Source of the DNA: Pipra filicauda
Lineage: Eukaryota > Chordata > Aves > Passeriformes > Pipridae
Length of the DNA: 64,000 nt
Assembly: GCF_003945595.2 (NCBI RefSeq)
Contig: NW_024104665.1
Coordinates: 3,067,651 to 3,131,650, forward strand
Direction: 5' to 3'
Numbering within the stretch: the stretch's first letter is position 1; the number at the start of each line of letters is the position of its first letter. The translations under genes were made by a program, and so were the position numbers. A model generated the notes under the pieces. The model worked only from the letters and a program-made list of their open reading frames with translations, was not told the DNA's origin and ran no database searches. Below are positions 37,001-48,300 of the stretch, in pieces.

Positions 37001-39009
37001 GAGTTTAGGTAAGATTTTCTACGGGTGTGTGACAGTGTTTGGCCCTCTGCAGGGGAGGGCATCTGGAAGGAGTCAACACTGCGTGCTGTTGTTCTTGCAG
37101 CTACGATAACAGCAAGAATTAATTAATTAATGAAAATTGTTTTCATTAAAAATAGTGGGAGAAGCCAGCCATGGTGATCAGCTGTGGGGGGCAGGGGCCA
37201 AGCAGTAGCTAATTACAGCATTTATAATGACATTAACCTTTAATCGCATAGTCCACTAGCGGACTAAGATCACTAAAAAAAGTAACAACCCCCCCATCAA
37301 ACCATGTAACAGTGTCCTATGCAATTGCATTTTGCCACCCCAGGACTTCAGGCTGTGGCAGAAACTTCAGACATGCTCATGGATTCCCAGGGTAAAAGAT
37401 ACTGTGTCAGAAACTTGTTCCTGGAGACCATCTCTCTCTTGACAGCTGCCCTCTGGGTCAAGAGAGGACTTTCTTAGTGCTGAGTGAAAGGTAACTTTAA
37501 AGGTCAGATTATCCTCTAGTCTTGTGGGGGCCACTGAGGAAAAACCGACACGCGTCCTGTCTGCCTTTTTCCATAGGTGTAAAGCTGGCCCTGATTCTGG
37601 AAATAATGAGGTTATATTTAGCAGTAAAGTGCATTATGTCAGACCAGTTCCAGTGGCAACAAACCTTTTAATGAAAAAGCATTAAGCAAGAGAACTTTTT
37701 AACAATAAACGTCTTCCTACACTTAGCACATTAGGGTGCATAATCACCCCTCTGCATGGTCTTTGGCATAATATGTACGGTACTGAGTAACTGGCAAGCT
37801 ACTTGGCATTTGTAGAGCATCAAACAGTAGATGCTAAGTCAGTCAGTGCATCTAAATAATTATATATAAGAAATACTTGTGGAAATTAACCCCTCCATCT
37901 TATAGAAATAACCATGGCAATCTGTGTGGAGATAGCAGCTATTACTGCCCACATACCGATTGGTTTTGTTTCCCTACCTAACCCTGAGGTAAACAGAGTA
38001 ACTGGCAGAGAATATGAAGTGTTTTCTTTACTCCTTAATGCTTTTCAGTGGATTCTGCTAACGCAGTTGCATTGGCTAGTTGCTCCTGCTAAACTATAAA
38101 ATCGCTCAGGAGGGGAACCATTTGAGAATTGCTTGAGAGCAAGCCAGAAACATAATGCCTGCATACATAAAATATATTTTAAAAGGAAAAAGTTAAGGCT
38201 CAGTGGGAATTGTTGGTGATCTGCCTCTCTTAAGATGAAGTTTACAGTTTTCCTTTATCAAATAATTTTAAGGCAAGCAACTCCTCAGGTTTAGAAGAAG
38301 AAAAAGAAAGGTCTGTAATAACAACAAAATACCTGTGTGGTTTTATTTTTAGTCTATGAGGACAAACACATAGAGGACAATACCAGATTCTTGGGTTTGT
38401 TCTCCTATTTTAAGCTCCTTGGCTATATATTTACTGCAGGTTTTCTAGAAGAATTTCTAGTATTCAAGGTCCAGATTTCTATCCTAGGTGTACCTGTGCT
38501 CCGCTGGTACCTGCTTGTGCTTCTGCTCTTCTTATGTAGCAACGTGGAGTTGATCTGAAATACGACTGAAGTCTGACTGTAAGTCCGGTCAGTCCAACTC
38601 TTAAAAACTCTCATGTTCACCAAGACTGCCACTTGGTCGTTTCCAGGATGGTTTATGTTCTGTTTTAACCTTACAGTGATTGTGTCAGTGTATCTTATCC
38701 ATGGCCTCCGCCTCCTGCGTGCTGCATTTATCTACCACAGCAGTATAATCCTCCGCTTTTCAGCCAGGCGCTTGACAATTAAGACACGATCTCTCCTACT
38801 TAAGGTATAAATAAGCCTTTAATATTACTTGAGGATTACATTAGGACAAGAGGGGCTCTTTTGAAGGCATGGCTTTCGCACAGCGGGATTCTCAGAGCAG
38901 GCATTGGCCCTTATGCTCCTGCAAGATGTTCAAATAAGGGGAAAGTAATGGTTTCCAAACTGTGCATACGGAGAGCAGTGGCAGCTTCTGACTACTGAAA
39001 TACTAAATT

Positions 39010-39042
39010 GTAATCAGTTGTAAATCAGTTGAAATCAGTTGT
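39010..39042. repeat. short tandem repeat, aatcagttg units
   Basis: Three imperfect 10-11 bp units (gtaatcagtt, gtaaatcagtt, gaaatcagtt) with a partial fourth. Confidence 0.75.
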
Positions 39043-41588
39043 AAAACACATGCAGGGGAAGGGTAATCTCCCTCTATCTTTAGATCAAGCGAACAGGGTC
39101 TGTGCAGGCAATTATCATCACAGAGTTTACTGGCTTAAAGAAAAGAGGTGAGGGGGGAGTTGGAATACTCACTTGCAACCAGACTTTCAATAGTGTTTTG
39201 TGTAATGGTGATGTAGTACTTTGGTGAACTGGGGTTAGGTTCCTGATCCTCTGTAGATTTCATGCATGACTTGGGATAAACTGTTCATGGAATTTAAACC
39301 CTCTCCCTATCTCTGATTCCAGCAGTGTTGGTGGGTGTGAAACTTAACTGCCTTCTACTCCCGGAAGTGAAATGATAGGACTGTGTGATTACTTGACTTT
39401 CTCTGAGGGACGGATGAGAATGTACTAAAAGAAATGTTGGGACCTGAAGGCTGTGATTTGACTGGAGTGTTGTTCAGTCAAGTTGTTGGCCTTTGTGTCC
39501 TGGCCCCTCTCCCTGCCTGCTGCCTCTTCTCTGTGCATGTCTGGCTGAAGCATTGGTATGGTCTTCTGGGGGTAGAACTTTCTGAAGAATAAAATTTTTT
39601 TTTTAGCCAAATCTGTTTCCCAGTCTGGCTCACTTTGCATCTGCCAAAATACTTCACCTGGCATGAGGCAAGAGGCAATGCAAGGCCAGACCAAGTGGTC
39701 AAGAGTTGATTAAATTAGCACTAAATGCTGGTGAATTAGACACAAAACTGTAGCTTTGGTCACAGTCATGTAGCATTGCCTATTAAGCAGCTATTCGTCA
39801 TACTGAGTTACATGTCTGTGTCCCAGTGATGTACCAGAGATGCCTTCTGCGACTTCCAGAAGTGCTGAACTGTGTCTAAAGTATGTAAATGCTCTGACAC
39901 CCACCTTCTGTCATTGTATGCCCATGCTGCAAAATGGTAAAATGTCAGGGTCCTCATTTGGCCTGTATTTTTCAGAAGAGATGCTCACCGTGGCTTGTGG
40001 CAGGTTTTGTTTGGTGCAGTCAAAACTGAGAGCATGATGGGGTGCTGTGAATGCATTCTCAGACATTCCTGGCCCTGGCACCAAGCCCTCTCTGCACCTG
40101 ACCATCCTGAGTCTCATTGGCTTGGCTGACCAATCCATCTGTGGCAGGCAGCTGCATTTTGGTCACCCTTTGCTCTTGCCTCTGACATGCTTAGGTGCTT
40201 GAAGGAGTTTTTAGGTAGTGCAGGAAGCTATGGGCATGTTTAAACTTCTGAGTTTGGGGGGGAAAAAGCAAGATGGGGAGTACTATGTCTTGAGGTGTAT
40301 GTGATGCAAGCTAAAAGAAATTCTGCATTTACACATTTCCTATTTTAATTGAAAGTTAAGTCATTGGAATGAAACAATTGAAATGGGGTGTGGAGTGGTT
40401 GGCATTGTACTTAATACAAGTTTATGCCCCGAGTGTACCGTGTCTGCCTGGAAACTTTAACAACTCACTCGTGTGATGAAGCTGAGACTGTAGAGTCATT
40501 AGATGGAAGTGAGACTGTTTCAAATAATTTCCCAGTTCTGAATTTCCTGGCAATACAGAATTACAGGCACTGAAACTACTGCCGTTATCTCAGATGCTTT
40601 GGCACCTGCCTGATGCTGCACAGGCTGAGGTTGCTGCCAGGCACTGTTGTGAGGAAGGGAGAGAAAAGGATTAAATCTGTCAGCATAAAACACCTCTTCT
40701 TAGCTCAGCTACTGAAGAGATAACACATTGGAGTCATTCAGATATTGTGTGCTGGAATTTTTATGGTCCTTAGTTTATAAACTACTTTCATGGTCTGAGG
40801 CAAACCAAATAAACATTTTGCTTTAGTCAAAACGAAACCTTTTCTCCACTGCAATTGCCCATGAGAGTTTCCCTGGGACCCTGACCCTTTGGTTGTGGGC
40901 AGGTGTTTACTTTTACAGGTGATAAGGCGGATCCTTGGCAAATACCTGTTGCTTTGTGTGTCCTTTGGTATGCCGGGCAGGGGGCACTGGCTGGACGCAA
41001 TGTCTTGACAAAAGCAGGCTCGCTGGCTTCAGGGCAGCTGGGGCTTGGGGCATACAGATATGTACACATGTGCATGTTGTGTAGACTTTGGGCAGTGCTT
41101 TTTCCTGCCTAGGGTAGTAAAAAGGGGAGAAGGAGGGAGAAGGGGGAGGTTCCTTTTAACTTTTTTTTTTTTAATGGGGGGGGGAATGCATTTCAATAGA
41201 GGGCTGTGCGGTTTTCTTTTAAGTTTTACTTGTGCCCGTGCAGAGCTGTCCTGTCTTGACCCAGGGCTAGCTCTGGGTTTAACAATCCCTCTCATGTCTC
41301 ATGCTGCGAATCCCAGGATCTGTATGTGCCTTAGCAGTTGTTAGTGCTTAAGAGTTGTGGGTGGGCTGGGTTGGGTTATTTTGTTTTTCTAAGCTGAGAA
41401 AAAGAAGCACAACCAGCCCTTGTATCTTTTCTTCTTAGTTTGTATTGTTGCTTTTGGGCCAGTAGTTGTCAACACCTCATTCTCTTGCTGTCTGTGTTTG
41501 AATTACCCATATTCAGACTGCTTTAGGCGGGGGAGACTGTGGCCTGTCCAGAAAGCTGCATATTTACTAGATCTTTTACTGGTAAATT

Positions 41589-41599
41589 CCCCCCCCCCC
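41589..41599. repeat. poly-C run (C11)
   Basis: Eleven C followed by gccccacgc, about 330 bp upstream of the SLC3A1 start. Confidence 0.9.
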
Positions 41600-41757
41600 G
41601 CCCCACGCTGTGAAAGGGAAAAGAAGTTTGCTGTACTGGAGACAGCAACAGTAAACATAACTGTGCTCAGCTGGTGTGAACAATAGCATTCTGTTATCTT
41701 GCTGAAGGTGCTGATTCTGTGAAAAATTGGGAGCACTTTGCCCTTTTTGTCCCTTTT

Positions 41758-41769
41758 TGAACTTTGACC
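41758..41769. promoter_or_regulatory. HNF4-like DR1 site upstream of SLC3A1
   Basis: tgaactttgacc is the reverse complement of GGTCAAAGTTCA, a textbook direct-repeat-1 motif for HNF4-type nuclear receptors. It lies about 155 bp before the SLC3A1 ATG. HNF4A drives proximal-tubule and enterocyte genes, which fits where SLC3A1 is expressed. The role is inferred from sequence and place. Confidence 0.5.
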
Positions 41770-41779
41770 AGTTGGTCAG

Positions 41780-41794
41780 GATTGATTATCAACC
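41780..41794. promoter_or_regulatory. HNF1-like palindromic site upstream of SLC3A1
   Basis: gattgattatcaacc, read in reverse as ggttgataatcaatc, resembles the HNF1 consensus GGTTAATNATTAAC with two or three differences. It is 10 bp from the HNF4-like site; the pair is a common arrangement in kidney/liver/gut promoters. Confidence 0.4.
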
Positions 41795-41924
41795 AGATGC
41801 TAATTGCACTGCTTCTCATTTCACTAAACAAAGGTGTGTTAGACAACGGTTTCTTGCTCTGGCCAAGTCTCTAGGACACGACCCGTGAAATAAAATAGTT
41901 GAGGAGGCAGCTAAGAGCTTACCT

Positions 41925-42321
41925 ATGGAGCTGAGTGAGAAGGGAGGTGTGGAGAACAATGGATTTGTTCAAAATGAGGCTTTTGATGACAAGGAAACAG
42001 ATACCAGTAGCCAAGAAGAAATGCCAAAACCATGCGCTGTTGATGTGAACCCGGTGGCTGAGGAAGAGACAGTGCTGAAACCTTATGCCGGGATGCCAAA
42101 GGAGGTCTTGCTGAAGTTCTCCAACCAAGCCCGGTACAGAATCACCAGGGAGATTCTCTTCTGGCTCATAATTGCTGGTGCTGCTGCACTTGTGTGTGCT
42201 ACGATTGCAATTATTGCTCTCTCTCCAAAGTGCCTTGACTGGTGGCAAGCTGGTCCTGTTTATCAGATCTATCCTCGTTCCTTCAAGGACAGCAACATGG
42301 ATGGGAATGGGGATCTGAAAG
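41925..42321 (+). CDS. SLC3A1: SLC3A1 exon 1 (start, membrane helix, calcium loop)
   Basis: ATG at 41925; donor gaaag|gtgggt after 42321, phase 1. It holds the cytosolic tail, the helix [20 protein letters not shown] and the light-chain Cys103. The open frame beyond 42321 is intron. Confidence 0.95.
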
Positions 42322-45300
42322 GTGGGTCAGTTTTCATTCTTGCTATGTACAAAGCTGTGTGTGTGTGTATGAAGAGCATAACCAATAGAAAAATACAGTC
42401 CAACAGACATAGCCACCCTAATGGAGAGGGGAAAGAAAAGTAGTCTGACAACATTAATGGTAACTCACATTGTCATGAATAAATCCAGGAGTTGCTTGCT
42501 CAAGTTGTTAACCCTAAGCCTGGAGTTAGAATGGATGTTATAATGGAGAGATGGGGCTGAGAGCAAGCAGCAACACAGCTGCCATCAGAGTAAAATACCT
42601 CCACAAAACTGAGGTCAGTCAGGAGGATGGGTGGTGCTGAGCACTTTGTTGTTTGGCTGCTTTTCCTACAGAAGACTAAAACTGACAAAGAGGAGAGAAA
42701 GATGTGTTACTTCTTGTTTTGCTCGTGGTCTAGCTGTTTCTTAGCTCTTAAGAATGCATGGACAATGCCACTTACTGGTAGCTTAGCTGAGACTGCCTTG
42801 TAGAAAGAGGCTTAACACCAAAATGGACAATACATTTCTAAACCAGAAGCACTAGCCACACTGTGCTCTACTGGCAAGTGAAGAGCAAAAAACTGTTTCT
42901 GTGGCTGCACGCCAGTAGTACATGTTAGGAAGATGAAAAGATTTGGGTTTAAAAATACTAGGGGAGGTTGCAGTGAGGTGTCCTTACAAAACACAACAGA
43001 AAAACCCCATAAGAGACTTTTCCTAAGTTAGGAAAAAACTGGGATCTTTACATTAACATTGTGCTTCCCTTTGGGTGGTCTGAGGATTAACTGATGTTCT
43101 TTGAAATGGGAAAGCAATGCTGTTACTGCTTTTTAACAAAATATAGGAGCTTGTTTTCAGAAGCAGGTGTTAAATTTATTAAATGAAATAGTAAATATTT
43201 TATAATATAGAATGTAAATTTGTTTTGATCTAACCTTTTTGATTCCTGCTTTATTTTCCATGTAAAATTGGCTTTGAATGGTTTCTATTCTGTGATCTCA
43301 TGCTATCCCTGAAGAAAGGTCAAGACTGTCCTTACTACCTGAGATCAGTAAAAACAAGGGATAGTTATGTATTGAGGAGACCTGTGTACCATCTTTGAGA
43401 GCCCATGCCAAACTTAAACAAAAATCTTTTGTCTTTTCTAAACAGATTATACCTTTTTCTTTTTAAATAGGCATCCAAGAAAAACTGGACCATATTACAT
43501 ATTTGAATATAAAAACCATCTGGATCACCTCTTTCTTTAAGTCCCCTTTAAAAGACCTTGGATATGGAGCTGAAGACTTCTATGATGTTGATCCCATTTT
43601 TGGATCAATGAGTGATTTTGACAATCTGATTGCAGCCATACATGACAGAGGTAAGCTGCACCTCTGAGCAAAGTAACTCTATTAAAAAGATGTACCTTAC
43701 AGTGCAAGGTTATAACCTGAGATTTCAGTTTGTGCACCTGGCAATTCCCCCCTTGGTGGCATTGAGCAGAAGCAGATGGAGGTGCCAGCAAAGGGTACAA
43801 GTGAACTCCACAGCAACATGAGCTCTGGGATAGCAGTGTCCTGCCCTTTGGTGCCAGGGGAGTGCTGGGAGCAGGACTGAAGGCACAGGGAGCTGCAGCA
43901 GCATCATTGGGTGGCTGCGTGTCCTCTGCAAGGCGTGGTCCCCTCCGAGGGTGTGTGTGGGTGGTGGGCTGGCACACCATCCGTGCTCCCTTGTGCATAT
44001 GTTATGGGCATCCAGTCTGGGGATCAAGGCTGAGGTGCAGTTGTTTCTGACTGAACATGCAGGAACATGCACTTCCTTCCTGTAATTGCATCCTTGGTTT
44101 GCTGCGTTTATGCCTTAGACAAAATGTTTGCTCAGGTGTTTCTTCTTACAGCTGTTGAGCTGAAGGGAAAATCGTTTGCCAGTCCAAAAACATTTGAGAT
44201 TTCAGTAAAATGTCTAGCCTTTAGGGAGGGTGATGAAGAATATGTGTTCCCTGGCTAGACTGGTGAAGTGCCTTTCCCACCTGGGAGGTGTGAGACAGAT
44301 GTTGAAGTCAGAGTTAGTGGAAGTGGTTCATAACAGCAGAAATCTGTTCTGATTTTTTTCTTCACCCTTCCTTCCCTCCCAGGCAACATGCTGGGGGGAA
44401 CAGTACCAACAAGATGTCTTCCAGCTACTAGCAAACTCTAGTGAGTCTAACTGTTTTGATTTTTAAGGGCTGAAGGTGATAATGGATTTAATACCAAACC
44501 ACACAAGTGACAAACACCGATGGTTTCAGCTGAGTCGCAACCGGACTGGGAAGTACACAGATTACTACATCTGGCAGGACTGCACGGAGGCTGCTGGTTC
44601 AGTCATTCCTCCAAACAACTGGGTAAACACGGGATGGGACATATGCAAATCCCAGGCTGGATGGAGGCTGCCACAGAGCAAAAGCAGCTGTAGCATGATT
44701 GTCCCAATGTATGCTGGGTTATAAGTGACATCTGAGAGCTACAAACTGATGTTTCTACATGGGCTAGTGCAGATTAACATGTAAACCAGATGGGGGGGAA
44801 GTTCCTAATTTAAACAGAATTTTTAAAATTACTTGTGTTTCTTTACCTCAGTGTTAATCTTCATTCATTAAACAAACACAGAAAAGAGTAATTGTGCAAG
44901 AGTTGTTCACATGTGCCCCCTTCTGTGTCTGGGTACTCTGCTCTAGAAACTTCATGTCAGCTCCTCTGAAATCGTAGTTGGTGAGGAAGGAAACAAAACA
45001 ATGTGTTCTTGGCTTCTTTTTTTTTTTTTTTTCTGGAAGGTGATCAGGCCAGAAAGTGTGTTGTCTATTTCAAACAGATTTATTTGAAATTTGAACTGAT
45101 GGGTGCATGTGTAAAAACTTGTATCATGTGTAAGAACTTGTATATTCTAAAAACTCAAGGTAGAATTAATACTTTGTACCAGTTAATATAATTTCTCTCT
45201 AAGCTTAGAGTCTTAAGAGCTATCTTAGCTTTTGGGATCTTCTATTACAGAGATGATGATAAAGTTAACATTTTTAACATGCTGACTGTTGTTGGCACTT

Positions 45301-48300
45301 CAAAGGGATAATACCAGATTGCAGAAAGCTATAAGTTAACTAAAGCTTTTTTTACTTAGTTTTAGGGAAAGCAATTCCAAAATAAATGCTCCCAGACATG
45401 TTTTCCCCCTCTATTCCAAATAATCCCCAATGAAAGTCTACTTAATAAAAAAAAATCCCCATAACATTGAACAAGAAACACATGTGGCAAAGCACAACTA
45501 AAGGGAGAGCAGCTAATAGGAAAAAGAAAGTAAAAACCTAAATACCAAAATCTACTCACAAGGTAGTCCATTGATTAGGCATTTTGTGCTTTATATTATA
45601 TGCTTGTAATGCTGCACATTTTAAAGTATGCATAGAAGTAAATGAGGAGTTCTTATTCTCTCCCTCTCTTACATGAACAGGTGAGTGTCTTTGGGAATTC
45701 CAGCTGGCAGTTTGATGATGTGAGAAAGCAATGTTATTTTCATCAGTTTGGGAAAGAACAGCCAGACTTGAATTTTCGCAACCTTGATGTCCAACAAGAA
45801 ATCCATGTAAGTATATAACCCACTGCTGCTGACCCAACAGCAAAGCAGCTGTTTGTACACTTGATTTCTCTGATTATTTGTGATGCACAATTTGCAGCCT
45901 AGTTGGAAGTAATTCAAGGATTGTAGCATATGTAAACAATTGAAACAAAAAACTGTCTAGAAAAACATTATAAGCAAAATTTAAGCTTTGTACTGTAATG
46001 CTTCCATTATCTACTTTACTCCAGTCTTTTTAATTTAAAAGCAAACAAGGAACCGGCAAAAAAATCTGAATAAAATCATCCTTGAGTGGTAGTACAGGTG
46101 GTGTTGCAGTCCTCTGGATTTTAAGACGGGACAGCTACTGCGTTTTTTTGCTGACTTAACTCCCTTGCTCTCACAAGAGCCTGGCAAGATCTTGATGTTT
46201 TTCATTGGAACAGGCTATTGTACTTCAAAAGGAGTTCCCTTTCCCTGTCCCTTCCCACTAAAGTCTATCTTCAAATTGCTTTGATGCTTCAGGACCCCTC
46301 TACTTTTCAGACTAAACTTATGTGCAAACTGTTCATACTTAGCTCCTTGTGAATCATACCTGTCCTTCAGCTGAAAGGGGTTTTTCCCACGCTTGTTTAT
46401 GCTTATTTGGTTTTCAGGTATTGTCAAGGTAGATTAAATGGGGAGGGATTTTCCAGTCTTCCCTGGAGAGGGACTCTCCCTCTCTTTGTTTAGCCACTGC
46501 TTAGTCCTTGTATCACTTCCATCCTGAGGTTTTTCTCAAATGCAGATGGCCAGAGTTTAACAAACTGACCCGAAGAGATGTCTGGGCAGAATCCTGTACA
46601 TTGGCGTAGGTGCTTCTCCCTCTAGGCCCCAAGATTTCTCTTACTTGCTTTGAAGTTGGTGCTAGTAGTCAAATAATGCAATATGACTGCTGTCTGGAGG
46701 TTGTTAACTGTGTGCCCCTCTACATCAAAAGCCGAGGACGAAGGCACTTCATGTTGTATCCAGGGCAACAATTAATGGAAGGATTGATATGGAAGGAAAA
46801 ACTGCTTCTGCACTGAAGCCTGTGCAGAGCTGATGTGCTCAAGTGGAAAGAAGTTTTTATCTCTCTTGATACAAGGACTGTTAATTAGCCAGTCAAATGT
46901 GGGAATGGCACCTTGTTCTAGCAGAGAAATGTTTGTATTTTCAAGAAAGCTGAGGCAATGCTGATTTGAATTACAAGGAGTGCCTGGGCTTGTGGATAAG
47001 GGAGAGAGTTTCCATCTGTGAACATGTCTGATGACTTTACAGAGGAAAAAGAGTGATGAGAGTGTTTTCACAGTGAGAGTGCTTTTACTATGGGAAGGTG
47101 GTGGTGCTCAGATGGAATCTCATGTCTGTCTGTCTGCATCATGTCTCCCAGAAGACAACGTAGAATTGATTAAAATATGGGGAAGTGGGCCTGAACATGG
47201 GGAGTCTGACAATTGCTACTTCTTTTTCCCCCTTCCTTAAAGTTGTAGCTCATCAGGTAGTACAACTACTTCAAGTGTTTCGATTTAATCCTTGAATGTT
47301 TGCTACTTTGAACTGTTGAATTTTGGTGCATTTCTTGGGCAGTAGTCTCCACAGCTGCCCAACCCTACTGGGATGGTCTCACAAGCTCTGTGAAGCCTCT
47401 CCCCTCACCACATGAGTACTGCATGCACTTGAAGAAACAAATCACTACTGGTTATACTTTTTAACTAAATAATGAAACAAGACTGCTTTTGAGACTGGGT
47501 CTTTGAGGAACTCTGCTAGTAACCTCTCTGTGCTTTGATACTTCCCTCAATGCCATGTCTTGCCATTTGCACCTTTTTTCCATAGCATCACACTTTTTAA
47601 TTGTCTTGGCTAACTATTTTTTTTCATGGTACCCAACACATTACTGAGGCTCCAGTAGCAAAAAGATGACATGAAAACTAGTAAGTTTGGCCCGGTAACA
47701 CCAGTCTTTGGTAAATGCTTATGAATGTCACGTTGAAGAAGAACCTTTGTCTTGTATTTTAATTCAAAATCCTGTTCCAGAAGGTTAGGAGGACTGAGCA
47801 GGAAGCAAATGGACTTTTGCAGAGAAGCTTAAGTCTTTGGTTTAGCCATGCAAGGGCGGCATGCAAGAACAGGGAAACTTAGCAGCCAGCACGTTGTAGC
47901 TTTCTTATGTAAAAGATGTAGATTGATCGCAGTGAGAACCATGTCAGTGCTTGATGTTTGCAGTGCTGATACCTGGTGCTGCTTTTGTGCTGAGCACAGG
48001 CATAAGTGTGGATGTTTTTGGGTAGATTCATTGTTGGACAGCCACCATATTGGAGCTGCTGCTTTCAGAATGGTGCCTTGAGAAAGTGCAGCTCAGTGAG
48101 GCAGAGTCTTTATTTGCCAAACAAAAATCTGTAAAGCTTGAGTGTGGACTAGTTCCAGTCCAGCCTATTCAGGCAAGCGTACTTCATACATTTTAAAAAA
48201 GGCAATTCAATAGCTGTCTTTAAAAAATATATATAAAAAAAGACTTTTTTCCTCAGATGAAGACAAGTATCGCATCTAAAAGAACATTTGCAGAAACCAC

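Larger units (their letters stand above)
31111..41757. other. intergenic region between PPM1B and SLC3A1
   Basis: About 10.6 kb with no supported gene. Open frames here are short, lack family similarity and lie in unrelated frames. I see an A-rich stretch (32670-32710), an aatcagttg tandem run (39010-39042), a hairpin around 37130-37148 and a T11 and C11 run nearer SLC3A1. The last kilobase is richer in G and C. Confidence 0.7.

Noticed and set aside
37914..38099. 61-codon open frame in the intergenic region
   Set aside because: Short, no family likeness, no promoter or splice context.
42322..42443. Extension of SLC3A1 exon 1 frame
   Set aside because: Starts with a gtgggt donor and runs into a (TG)n stretch; exon 2 continues the protein in phase.
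43537..43998. 153-codon minus-strand open frame
   Set aside because: It overlaps SLC3A1 exon 2 on the opposite strand and continues into intron; no domain visible.
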